From Haloarchaeobius sp. HME9146 (GTDB taxonomy: Archaea; Halobacteriota; Halobacteria; Halobacteriales; Natrialbaceae): a stretch of 64,000 bases of DNA. The notes below the pieces were generated by a model. The model ran no database searches and was not told where the DNA came from. It saw only the letters and a list, made by a program, of their open reading frames with translations. Below are positions 17,102 through 24,577 of the stretch, piece after piece (the stretch's first letter is position 1; each line of letters begins with the position of its first letter). The position numbers were made by a program, and so were the translations under genes. The DNA lies in contig NZ_JAODVR010000001.1 in assembly GCF_025399835.1 (NCBI RefSeq), positions 1,674,001 to 1,738,000 on the forward strand, written 5' to 3'.

Positions 17102-18715
17102 ATGGCGACACGTAGCGGGACCGACCGCGCCCAGTTCGAGACCATCGACTGGGACGCGGTCGAACCGACAGGCGGGGTCCTGACCCGCCGTAGCTGGCTG
17201 TTCCTGCTGAGCGTCGCCGCGATTCTCCTGCTTCTGTTGTACGACGTGTTCGTGGCCGCCCCCGACCCACTCTTCCACAACGTCGGGCTACAACAGGGGA
17301 TACAGGACCCCTTCACCTGGGACGTCCGCGGCATCGACTGGGTGTTCATGCTCTCGTTGCTCGTGTTCGGCTTCTACATCCTCGCCCCGCTCGTCGACGA
17401 TATGGCGCGGACGAAGCGATATGCGGCCGAACTCCGCAAGAACAAGTCGGCGACGTTCGCGCTCGGGTACCTCGTCTGTTTCTTCGTGTTCGGTGTGGTC
17501 GGCACCATAATCGTCGGTCGCCCCTCGACGAACGTCTCGAAGACCTCCCGGCCCCCGGTGTCGTTCGCGACCCCGCTCGGTCGCATCGACCTGTTCACGC
17601 TGCTCGTCCTCCTCGGCGTGACGCTGCTCGGGAGCTGGGTGTTGCTGGCGAAGTTCGACCGTGACCGTGAACTGGCAGGCGTTGCGCCGATAACAGGGGC
17701 AATCGCCCGGTTCGGGCTGGTCTCGCTCCTCGTCTCGACGCCACTGGCCGTCCTGTTCTCGGTCTTCCCGTTCGCCCCACTGACGGTCGCGGCCGGTGCC
17801 GGTGTTCTCGCCGGGGTCGTCGCGGTCGCGGTCTGGGCAGCCCGGGCCGACTTCAGGCTGGGCAGCGAGACGCTCCGGGGGCTCGCGGTGGTCGGGGGCG
17901 CGTTCGCGGTCCTGTTCGTCGCCGGCTTCGCAGTGGTTCAGACGGTCCTCTACGGCTTCCTCGGGTTCGACCCGCTGGCGACCGGCGTGGTCGCCACGAC
18001 CTGCGAGGGGGCCGCGGCCGTCTCCGGTGGCTGTTACGGAACCTGGGCGGAGCCGCTCGGCACGAACCGCTGGGGCAAGAGCATGGTCAAACTCGTGTTC
18101 GACGGGATGCGCATCGCCCTCCAGGTCGCGCTCATCTCGTCGGTGCTCATCGTCCCGCTCGCGACGCTGACCGGCACGGTCGCGGGCTACGTCGGTGGCA
18201 TCGTCGACGACCTGCTCATGAGTTACGTCGACATCCAGCAGACGGTGCCCGCCATCGTGGTCTACATGATCACGGTCCACGTGTTCGGGCGCAGCCTGTT
18301 CGTCCTCGTCCTCGTCTTCGGTCTGCTCTCGTGGGGTGGGGCGGCCCGCCTCGTGCGCTCCGAAGTGCTCCAGCGCCGCGAGGAGGACTACATCACCGCG
18401 GCAGAGAGCGCCGGTGCCGGCAAGACCCGAATCATGTTCCACCACGTCCTCCCGAACGTCTCGAACACCGTCCTCACGTCGGTGACACGCCAGATTCCAC
18501 AGCTCGTCCTCGCGGAGGCAGCCATCGCCTTCCTGAACCTCAACGACATCATGCTCATCTCGTGGGGCGAGACAGTCAACATCTCGCTGAAGTTCCTCCC
18601 CGACGGCTGGTGGATGTCGACCATCCCGGTCGTCTTCCTCGCCGTGACGGTGCTCTCGTTCAGCGTGCTGGGAGACGCCCTTCGTGACGTGCTGGACCCG
18701 CGAGGTGGTGCCTGA
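17102..18715 (+). CDS. dppC: Peptide-type ABC transporter permease (DppC family) with extended N-terminus
   Basis: This permease is 537 residues, against about 280-350 for typical DppC. The last about 220 residues are the BPD_transp_1 domain with the EAA loop EEDYITAAESAGAGKTRIMF and the usual end GDALRDVLDPR. The first about 320 residues carry additional hydrophobic spans (for example WLFLLSVAAILLLLLYDVFV, ALGYLVCFFVFGVVGTIIVG, LLVLLGVTLLGSWVLL) not needed for transport. Similar long versions are known to me from haloarchaea. It overlaps dppD by one nucleotide (TGATG). With DppB it forms the membrane channel. Confidence 0.85.
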   Translation: MATRSGTDRAQFETIDWDAVEPTGGVLTRRSWLFLLSVAAILLLLLYDVFVAAPDPLFHNVGLQQGIQDPFTWDVRGIDWVFMLSLLVFGFYILAPLVDDMARTKRYAAELRKNKSATFALGYLVCFFVFGVVGTIIVGRPSTNVSKTSRPPVSFATPLGRIDLFTLLVLLGVTLLGSWVLLAKFDRDRELAGVAPITGAIARFGLVSLLVSTPLAVLFSVFPFAPLTVAAGAGVLAGVVAVAVWAARADFRLGSETLRGLAVVGGAFAVLFVAGFAVVQTVLYGFLGFDPLATGVVATTCEGAAAVSGGCYGTWAEPLGTNRWGKSMVKLVFDGMRIALQVALISSVLIVPLATLTGTVAGYVGGIVDDLLMSYVDIQQTVPAIVVYMITVHVFGRSLFVLVLVFGLLSWGGAARLVRSEVLQRREEDYITAAESAGAGKTRIMFHHVLPNVSNTVLTSVTRQIPQLVLAEAAIAFLNLNDIMLISWGETVNISLKFLPDGWWMSTIPVVFLAVTVLSFSVLGDALRDVLDPRGGA

Positions 18716-19848
18716 TGTCGCTGCTCGAGGTCCGTGACCTCTCGGTCACCTTCGACACCGACGGCGGGACAGTCCATGCAGTCGACGGGGTCTCCTTCGA
18801 CGTCGACCGCGGCGAGACGGTCTGTATCGTCGGTGAGTCCGGCTCCGGGAAGACGGTGACCAGCGAGTCCATCACGCGACTCGTCCGTGAGCCACCGGGG
18901 AGCGTCGAGGCGGCCCGGGTCAGTTTCGAGGGCGACGACCTCTCCCGGATTCCGAAGAAGCGACTCCGCCAGCTTCGCGGGGACCGCATCGCCCACGTGT
19001 TCCAGAACCCGCAGGGGTCGCTGAACCCGGTATACACCGTCGGTCGGCAGATAATCGAGGCGATTCGACTCCACGAGGACGTTTCGAAAGCGGCCGCGCG
19101 GACGCGAGCCATCGACCTGCTCGACCGGGTCGGCATCCCGACGGCTGGCGAGCGCATCGACGACTACCCCCACGAGTTCTCCGGCGGGCAGAAACAGCGC
19201 GTCGTCATCGCGATGGCCATCGCCGCGAACCCGGACCTGCTCATCGCGGACGAGCCGACGACCGCGCTCGACGTGACCATCCAGGCACAGATTCTCCGCC
19301 TGCTGCGGGACCTGCAGGACGAGTACGGGATGGCGATGTTGCTCATCACGCACGACCTCGGCGTCGTCGCGGAGGTCGCCGACCGCGTCGTCGTGATGTA
19401 CGCCGGGAAGGTGATGGAGACCGGCGACGTGTACGAGATATTCGAGAACCCGTCCCACCCCTACACCAAGGCGCTGCTCGACTGCCTCCCCGGCCGGCGA
19501 ACCGGCGCAGAGGGCATTCCGGGGACCCTGCCGGACCCGAAGCAGCCACCCGACGGGTGTCGCTTCGCGAACCGGTGCCCGCACGCCATCGACGCCTGCA
19601 GGGAGGGCGACCACCCGCCGCTCGTCCCCGTCGCCGACGGCAGCACGACTCACGAGGCCGCCTGCGTCTACTACCAGGCTGGCTACGACGCCAGCACCGT
19701 CCGGAACGGCTCCAGTGAAGCGGCCGAGACAGAGGGCTGGAGCGACGACGCGAACGCCGGCTGGGGAACCGGCCGGACCGACGGTGGAACCGAGGTCGAC
19801 GATGCGGTGGACGGCGAGTCCGAGACCAGCCGAGGTGACACACGATGA
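18715..19848 (+). CDS. dppD: Peptide-type ABC transporter ATP-binding protein (DppD family)
   Basis: This 377-residue ATPase has Walker A GESGSGKT (about residues 40-47), the signature FSGGQKQR, Walker [13 protein letters not shown] and the H-loop LLITHDLG. The C-terminal oligopeptide-transporter extension has [18 protein letters not shown] and a further CVYY Cys. An acidic linker after residue 325 is species-specific. It overlaps dppF by 4 nt (ATGA), so translation is coupled. Confidence 0.9.
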   Translation: MSLLEVRDLSVTFDTDGGTVHAVDGVSFDVDRGETVCIVGESGSGKTVTSESITRLVREPPGSVEAARVSFEGDDLSRIPKKRLRQLRGDRIAHVFQNPQGSLNPVYTVGRQIIEAIRLHEDVSKAAARTRAIDLLDRVGIPTAGERIDDYPHEFSGGQKQRVVIAMAIAANPDLLIADEPTTALDVTIQAQILRLLRDLQDEYGMAMLLITHDLGVVAEVADRVVVMYAGKVMETGDVYEIFENPSHPYTKALLDCLPGRRTGAEGIPGTLPDPKQPPDGCRFANRCPHAIDACREGDHPPLVPVADGSTTHEAACVYYQAGYDASTVRNGSSEAAETEGWSDDANAGWGTGRTDGGTEVDDAVDGESETSRGDTR

Positions 19849-21266
19849 GCGACCGACAGCACCAGAAACGAGAGCGCGACCCCCTGCTGACCGTCCGCGG
19901 CCTGAAGAAACACTACCCCATCACCAAGGGACTCCTGCGCCGCGAGGTCGGTCGCGTGAAGGCGGTCGACGGTATCGACTTCACGCTCTACCGTGGGGAG
20001 ACTCTCGGCCTCGTCGGCGAATCCGGCTGTGGGAAATCCACGGCAGCGACCTCACTCCTCCGACTGGAGGAACCGACCGACGGCGAGGTGCTGTTCCACG
20101 GCGACGTTCCCAGTGACGACGGCGGGCGCTCCTCGCTCGCCGGGCTCTTCGGCTCGGGTCGGCGTCACTCGGATGTTGACCGCGACGACCGGGACGTACT
20201 CGGCTTCTCGGACACCCAGCTGAAGCGGTTCCGGCGGTCCGGGCAGATGATATTCCAGGACCCGACGAGCTCGTTCGACCCCCGGATGTCCGTCGGAGAG
20301 TCGGTCGCGGAACCGCTCATCGTCCACGGGATGGACGACCCCGACCGCCGGCGCGCCATCGTCGAGGACCTGCTCGACCGGGTGGGCCTCGCTGCGTCGG
20401 ACTTCGACCGCTACCCCCACGAGTTCTCGGGCGGCCAGAAACAGCGCATCGCGCTCGCCCGCGCGCTCGTGGTCAACCCCGAGTTCGTCGTGGCCGACGA
20501 GCCGGTCTCGGCACTCGACGTGTCCATCCAGGCCGAGATTCTGTCCTTGATGCGCGACCTGCAGGACCGGTTCGGGCTCTCGATGCTGTTCATCAGCCAC
20601 GACATGGGCGTCATCCGCGAAATCTGTGACCGTGTCGCCGTGATGTACCTCGGCGAGATCGTCGAGGTCGCCCCCACGGAGGAGCTGTTCCAGAACCCAC
20701 AGCACCCCTACACGAAGGCGCTGCTCGGCTCCATCCCCGAACCTGACCCGCGAAAACGCGGCCTCGGGATGGAGCTCACCGGCGACGTGCCCAGCCCCGA
20801 GAACCCACCATCGGGCTGCCGGTTCCACACCCGCTGCCCGGTCGTCATCCAGCCGGACGAGGTCGACTTCCCGCAGGAGGAGTGGCGTCGCGTCCTCGAC
20901 TTCCGCCAGCAGGTCGAGAACGGCGGCATCGACCGCGACGGCGTGGTCGAGCTGGCACTCGCCCGGTCCGGGAGTGACTCAGAGGACGCGCTCTCACAGG
21001 ACGACCTTCGGCGTGCGCTCCGCGCCGAGTTCGACCTGCCCGGTGAACTCGCCGAGGCCGACGCCGAGGCGACGCTCTCGAACGCTATCGACCTCGTACT
21101 CGCGGAGAACACCGACGCCGCGACCGAGCTGCTCGCGGATTCGTTCTGGACACCCTGCGCGCAGGACACGCCAGTGACGGAGCGCGTCGGAGATAATCAT
21201 ACGGCCGCCTGCCACCTCGTCGAGGGGGAGACCATGGCCGAGGCCGAAGTCTCGGCGGACGACTGA
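19845..21266 (+). CDS. dppF: Peptide-type ABC transporter ATP-binding protein (DppF family)
   Basis: This 473-residue ATPase has Walker A GESGCGKS, signature [15 protein letters not shown] and Walker [12 protein letters not shown]. Two inserts distinguish it: about 40 residues ([20 protein letters not shown] and onward) between the first subdomain and the Q-loop ([10 protein letters not shown]), and about 110 acidic residues between the FHTRCP motif and the final HTAACHL cysteine. It is the last gene of the dppCDF unit and forms the ATPase heterodimer with DppD. Confidence 0.9.
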   Translation: MSDRQHQKRERDPLLTVRGLKKHYPITKGLLRREVGRVKAVDGIDFTLYRGETLGLVGESGCGKSTAATSLLRLEEPTDGEVLFHGDVPSDDGGRSSLAGLFGSGRRHSDVDRDDRDVLGFSDTQLKRFRRSGQMIFQDPTSSFDPRMSVGESVAEPLIVHGMDDPDRRRAIVEDLLDRVGLAASDFDRYPHEFSGGQKQRIALARALVVNPEFVVADEPVSALDVSIQAEILSLMRDLQDRFGLSMLFISHDMGVIREICDRVAVMYLGEIVEVAPTEELFQNPQHPYTKALLGSIPEPDPRKRGLGMELTGDVPSPENPPSGCRFHTRCPVVIQPDEVDFPQEEWRRVLDFRQQVENGGIDRDGVVELALARSGSDSEDALSQDDLRRALRAEFDLPGELAEADAEATLSNAIDLVLAENTDAATELLADSFWTPCAQDTPVTERVGDNHTAACHLVEGETMAEAEVSADD

Positions 21267-21358
21267 CCGCCTTCACGTCGTTTTTCGACGGTTGTGTATG
21301 TGTCGAAAGCTAGCACAAATCATGTCTGTTTAAATGTCTGTTACCCAATCGTTCAACT

Positions 21359-22027
21359 GTGAAAATAACAGAGGGCGTCCACGCCTTGCCGTTGACACTC
21401 GAGGTGCAGGACCAGGAGCTCACCATCAACCCAGCCGCGGTCGAGACGGAGCGCGGCCTCATCCTCGTCGACACGGGGCTGCCACCGACCGTCGACAAGC
21501 TCGATGCGGCGCTCGATTCAGCCGGGTTCGACTGGGACGACATCTGGGCAGTGCTCCTGACGCACCAGGACGTCGACCACGTCGGCGGTCTCACGGCAGT
21601 CATCGAGCGTGCCGACCCCGTCGTCTTCGCCCACCGCGAGTGCGCCCCCTACGTCGACGGCCGGGAGCACCCCATCAAGCTCGAAGACGAGAGATACCCG
21701 CCGGTCCCGGTCGACGTCGAACTCTCCGACGGCGACCGATTCGGGACGACTGCCGGGCCGATGGAGGTCGTGTTCACGCCCGGACACGCCCCCGGTCACA
21801 TCTCACTCTACTTCGAAGAGGCGTCACTGCTCCTCTCGGCCGACGCCCTTCACGCTCCCGACGGTGACATCGATGGCCCCCGAGTACCACTCGACGAAGA
21901 CCTCGCAGTCGACTCCATCGAGACGCTCTCGGAGTTCTCCTTCGAGCGAACCCTCTGCTACCACGGCGGGTTCGTCGAGGACGGAACTGGGGCGGTCGAG
22001 GCGGTACTGGATGAACGCGAGGACTGA
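21359..22027 (+). CDS. MBL-fold metallohydrolase with variant metal motif
   Basis: This 222-residue metallo-beta-lactamase-fold protein starts at GTG 21359. The metal motif reads LLTHQDVDHVGGL: the usual HxHxDH becomes HxDxDH, a variant known in some MBL subfamilies. Downstream metal ligands are present in FTPGHAPGHISLYF and LLLSADAL, and the last His in CYHGG. It probably hydrolyses an ester, lactone or thioester; the substrate is unknown. Leader DNA contains an AT-rich stretch (TGTTTAAATG, about 21328-21337) that could be its TATA box. Confidence 0.85.
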   Translation: MKITEGVHALPLTLEVQDQELTINPAAVETERGLILVDTGLPPTVDKLDAALDSAGFDWDDIWAVLLTHQDVDHVGGLTAVIERADPVVFAHRECAPYVDGREHPIKLEDERYPPVPVDVELSDGDRFGTTAGPMEVVFTPGHAPGHISLYFEEASLLLSADALHAPDGDIDGPRVPLDEDLAVDSIETLSEFSFERTLCYHGGFVEDGTGAVEAVLDERED

Positions 22028-22080
22028 GTCAGGGCCAGAACGGGGGCGTTGACTTTCGGTTCTCGCCGGTGTTCGAGGAT

Positions 22081-22203
22081 GGCGGGAGGTAGATTTGAAC
22101 TACCTCACTCCGCTCCGCTTCGTCCGTGAGTTCAATCTACCGTGACCGACTTCGCGACTCATGGACTCGTCGCTTCGCTCCTCGTCGTTGTTCGTCGCAA
22201 TAG
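22081..22203 (-). repeat. tRNA-iMet 3'-end-derived double-hairpin unit 1
   Basis: This 123-nt unit is the second of two downstream of the initiator tRNA at 22344-22418 (minus strand). It opens with a copy of the tRNA T-arm/acceptor end (22081-22100). An inverted, slightly decayed copy (GTTCAATCTACC) follows near 22131-22142, so the pair can fold into a long hairpin with CTCAC/GTGAG inside. A second, weaker hairpin (TTCGCGAC...GTCGCAATAG) abuts the next copy. It is nearly identical to unit 4 at 22913-23036. No protein is encoded: overlapping ORFs are by-products. Confidence 0.7.
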
Positions 22204-22343
22204 TAGCGGGAGGTAGATTTGAACCTCGCCCGAGAACCTGTGCTTCGCACAGAACCTCGGTCTGGTTCAAACTACCACAGTTCTATTTTCAGAATTCAGG
22301 GTTCGTTCGACTACGTCTCACTCACCAATTGAATTCTGAAAAA
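22204..22343 (-). repeat. tRNA-iMet 3'-end-derived double-hairpin unit 2
   Basis: This 140-nt unit lies directly after the initiator tRNA gene at 22344-22418 on the minus strand. A 21-nt exact copy of the tRNA 3' end occupies 22204-22224. Its partner GGTTCAAACTACC lies near 22272-22284, with an inner stem GAACCTGTGC/GCACAGAACC. Next to the tRNA is a near-perfect 16-nt inverted repeat (CTATTTTCAGAATTCA...TGAATTCTGAAAAATAG), well placed to act as a transcript-end hairpin. Confidence 0.75.
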
Positions 22344-22418
22344 TAGCGGGAGGTAGATTTGAACTACCGATCTGCGGGTTATGAGCCCGCCGGAATCTCC
22401 TGGCTATCCCATCCCGCT
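22344..22418 (-). tRNA. Initiator tRNA-Met (CAU), copy 1
   Basis: The 75-nt minus-strand gene folds as a full cloverleaf without intron: acceptor AGCGGGA/TCCCGCT with discriminator A, anticodon loop CTCATAA in a GCGGG/CCCGC stem, and T-arm GTAG-TTCAAAT-CTAC. The three G:C pairs of the anticodon stem and the A1:U72 pair mark it as the initiator. CCA is not encoded. The 10 nt immediately upstream (ATGCAGAAGT on the minus strand) are shared with copy 2, and CCCTTATCC further upstream is a possible TATA element. Confidence 0.95.
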
Positions 22419-22510
22419 ACTTCTGCATATTCCCGTCCCACGGATAAGGGTTATGAGTTGGAGGTCGATTCCGCCAGCGACATTCGTGAGGGTTCGAGGC
22501 CAGCCGTGGG

Positions 22511-22681
22511 CTACTCGACAGCGTACACCTCCACCCATAGGTAGACGATACCGATGGTGGAGTAGAGGAGACCGAACCCGGTCGGGACCCACTCGCTCTG
22601 ACTCGCGAAGAGAGCTGCCTGGACGATGCCGAGGAGTACCATCGCCAGCCCGAGCATCGTCTTCAGGCGGTGGCGTTCCAT
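22511..22681 (-). CDS. 56-residue two-span membrane protein between the two tRNA genes
   Basis: The ORF starts at ATG 22681 (MERHRLKTMLG) and contains two hydrophobic spans (MLGLAMVLLGIVQAALF and TGFGLLYSTIGIVYLWVEV). GC-rich third codon positions support coding; an extension further upstream would run into the tRNA-derived repeat and is rejected. It resembles small haloarchaeal membrane proteins but I cannot name a family. It lies on the same strand as both initiator tRNA genes. Confidence 0.55.
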   Translation of the reverse strand: MERHRLKTMLGLAMVLLGIVQAALFASQSEWVPTGFGLLYSTIGIVYLWVEVYAVE

Positions 22682-22737
22682 GTGGCTCTCTTCGGTCGGT
22701 TCGGTGAAAAATCTCGGGCTGTTGGTCTGGGTCTGTG

Positions 22738-22912
22738 GCAGGAGGTAGATTTGAACCTCACTCGCTTCGCTCACGGTTTCACCGTTCGCGTCGCGGTTCT
22801 CGCTACGCTCCGAACCGCGCACCGCTCGCTGGTTCAAACGACCACAGTTCTATTTCGCCGAACTCGCGACTCGCTCGCCTACGTCTCGCTCGTCGATTGA
22901 GTTCGGCAGAAA
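22738..22912 (-). repeat. tRNA-iMet 3'-end-derived double-hairpin unit 3
   Basis: This 175-nt unit is second downstream of the initiator tRNA at 23037-23111. The T-arm copy (22743-22757) is intact but its acceptor end has decayed (GCAGGAGG). The inverted partner GGTTCAAACGACC lies near 22832-22844, with an inner stem CGCGGTTC/GAACCGCG. A 16-nt inverted repeat CTATTTCGCCGAACTC/GAGTTCGGCAGAAATAG ends at the next tRNA copy. The stretch ACCACAGTTCTATTT is shared with unit 2. Confidence 0.7.
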
Positions 22913-23036
22913 TAGCGGGAGGTAGATTTGAACTACCTCACTCCGCTCCGCTTCGTTCGTGAGTTCAATCTACCGTGACCGACTTTGCGACTCATGGACT
23001 CGTCGCTTCGCTCCTCGCCGTTGTTCGTCGCAAAAG
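22913..23036 (-). repeat. tRNA-iMet 3'-end-derived double-hairpin unit 4
   Basis: This 124-nt unit abuts the initiator tRNA at 23037-23111. It starts with an exact 21-nt copy of the tRNA 3' end (22913-22933), has the inverted copy GTTCAATCTACC near 22963, and ends in the hairpin CTTTGCGAC...GTCGCAAAAG next to the tRNA. It differs from unit 1 at only a handful of positions, so one was copied from the other or both from a common source. Confidence 0.75.
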
Positions 23037-23111
23037 TAGCGGGAGGTAGATTTGAACTACCGATCTGCGGGTTATGAGCCCGCCGGAATCTCCTGGCTAT
23101 CCCATCCCGCT
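23037..23111 (-). tRNA. Initiator tRNA-Met (CAU), copy 2
   Basis: Sequence-identical to the copy at 22344-22418: same cloverleaf, anticodon CAU, GGG:CCC anticodon stem and A1:U72 pair, no intron and no encoded CCA. The upstream minus-strand sequence TTATGCAGAAGT resembles that of copy 1, and CCCTTAACTAG about 30 nt upstream may be the TATA box. Confidence 0.95.
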
Positions 23112-23227
23112 ACTTCTGCATAACCCGGTGCACTAGTTAAGGGTTGTGATTAGGACGCCGTGTGTGAGTTTCTCCCTGTCGCTCGGTGGCGATTTCCAGG
23201 CGTCTCGGGGCGAAAATTAACCCCCAC

Positions 23228-23704
23228 TCAGTCGTGCTGGACGCGCCAGGTGAACAGGCTCTCGGCGACGTAGTTCACGAGCATGCCGACGCCGATGCCG
23301 GTGACCTTCGCGAAGACGAACCAGGCGTCGATACCGAGGAGGTCGAGGTCCAGCGCGATGACCCGGAACACGACCCAGAAGGTGCCCAGCTGGACGAGGA
23401 TGCCGCCGGCCCGGACGACGTTCGACCGGGCGAGTCGCTTGAGGGTCGGGAGGATACCGCCTGCGCCCTGCTCGGAGAACGTCCAGTTGTCGTTGAGCAG
23501 GAACATGACGACGACGGCGACCTCGATGCCGACGAAGACGGCGAGTTCGGGGAACACGCCGAGTTCGCTGAGGATGGTCGCGGTGGTCACGTCGAACATC
23601 GCGCCGACCACCCCGACCGAGGCGAACTTTCCGAAGCGGACGCCGGAGGTCAGCGAGTCGACGTGGTCGTCGACGGTGTCCCGGAGGCCGGTGTCGTCAC
23701 TCAT
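23228..23704 (-). CDS. GtrA family membrane protein
   Basis: This 158-residue protein has four hydrophobic spans matching the GtrA fold: KFASVGVVGAMFDVTTATIL, AVFVGIEVAVVVMFLLNDNW with the conserved N-x-x-W-T-F, GGILVQLGTFWVVFRVI, and GIGVGMLVNYVAESLFTW. GtrA proteins are proposed to move or support lipid-linked sugars for cell-surface glycosylation. Its start overlaps the GT2 gene end by 8 nt, so the two are translated together and probably act in one pathway. Confidence 0.85.
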   Translation of the reverse strand: MSDDTGLRDTVDDHVDSLTSGVRFGKFASVGVVGAMFDVTTATILSELGVFPELAVFVGIEVAVVVMFLLNDNWTFSEQGAGGILPTLKRLARSNVVRAGGILVQLGTFWVVFRVIALDLDLLGIDAWFVFAKVTGIGVGMLVNYVAESLFTWRVQHD

Positions 23705-24479
23705 CGGACTCCCTGGCGAGGCGGTCGACCAGCGGGTTGGTGTTCGAGCGACGGTTCGAGATGAACGAGTGGAGTCGGTTCCCGGTGAGCCGTTTGGCGC
23801 GGTGGCGCGATTTCACGAGCGAGAGCGCGAGTTCGATGGTCGTCCCGACGGGCGAGACGGTCGATTCTGGCTGGTCCTCCCAGATGACCGGGACCTCCGC
23901 GACGCGGTAGCCCCGGGCGTTCGTCATCGCGATGAGTTCGAGGTCCCACGCGAAGCCGGCCTCGTAGAGGTGGCCGCGGACCTGCTGCCAGGCCTCGCGG
24001 TCGATGGCCTTCGCGCCGCACTGGAAGTCGTACAGGTCGACGTTGAGGAAGGTCCGGGCGAGGAACGCGAACCCGTCGCCGAGGTAGCGGCGGGCGACCG
24101 TCTGGTGCGACCGGACGTCCGCGTCGGGATGGCGTCTGGAGCCGACCGAGAGGGCAGCGCGCTCGTCTACGACGGGCTCGACCACGTCCGCGATGGAGTC
24201 CGCGGGGGTCGCGCCGTCGGCGTCGGCGAAGGCGAGCACGTCGGTGTCGAGGTGCTCGAAGCCGCAGGTGATGGCCGCCCCTTTGCCACGGCGGGCGTCC
24301 ACAGCGTGGACGGTGCAGGGGGCGTCTTCGAGCGCCGCGAGCGTCTCGCTATCGGGCGCGTCGAGTTCCACGAGGAGAGTCTCGGGGTCCAGTCGGTCAT
24401 CGAGGGCGGACAGGTAGTCGACGAGTCTGTCGACAACGGGGTCGTAGGCGGGGACGACGACTCCGACTGACCGTTGCAT
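23697..24479 (-). CDS. Family 2 glycosyltransferase (dolichyl-phosphate sugar synthase type)
   Basis: This 260-residue GT-A enzyme is predicted to transfer a sugar from a nucleotide donor to a lipid phosphate on the inner membrane face. Motifs are VGVVVPAYDP at the N-terminus, KGAAITCGFEHLDTDVLAFADADGAT with the metal-binding DAD (about 85-92), DFQCGAKAIDREAW and the FAWDLELIAM segment. No C-terminal membrane spans are present; the adjacent GtrA protein may supply that function. An unrelated DUF2298 gene faces it divergently. Confidence 0.85.
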   Translation of the reverse strand: MQRSVGVVVPAYDPVVDRLVDYLSALDDRLDPETLLVELDAPDSETLAALEDAPCTVHAVDARRGKGAAITCGFEHLDTDVLAFADADGATPADSIADVVEPVVDERAALSVGSRRHPDADVRSHQTVARRYLGDGFAFLARTFLNVDLYDFQCGAKAIDREAWQQVRGHLYEAGFAWDLELIAMTNARGYRVAEVPVIWEDQPESTVSPVGTTIELALSLVKSRHRAKRLTGNRLHSFISNRRSNTNPLVDRLARESDE

Positions 24480-24504
24480 TACTTCGTGAAGGGTCGCCGC
24501 GGGG

Positions 24505-24514
24505 AGTAAAAGGG
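24505..24514 (-). promoter_or_regulatory. TATA element for the GT2-gtrA operon
   Basis: The minus strand reads CCCTTTTACT, centred about 29 nt before the ATG at 24479; the transcript is probably leaderless. Confidence 0.45.
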
Positions 24515-24577
24515 TTCGCTTCCAGCCGGTGGGTCGAAGGGAAAAGCCCTTACCCGACGACCACTCGTATCACCGGT

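Noticed and set aside
15839-21266. Nickel-specific transporter (Nik) assignment for the dpp-like genes
   Set aside because: No binding protein or Ni-related genes are present; the general peptide-type family is the safest call.
22161-22962. Several short open frames with GGRFEP or GRFELP-type sequences
   Set aside because: They are translations of the tRNA 3'-end copies; similar spurious proteins are common next to tRNA genes. Treated as noncoding repeat units.
22081-23036. CRISPR-like array at the initiator tRNA repeats
   Set aside because: Repeat copies are 20-21 nt of tRNA end at irregular spacing with inverted partners; no uniform spacers and no cas genes.
22344-23111. Integrated genomic island at the initiator tRNA genes
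   Set aside because: The flanking repeats would suit an att site, but there is no integrase or cargo gene between copies beyond one 56-residue protein.
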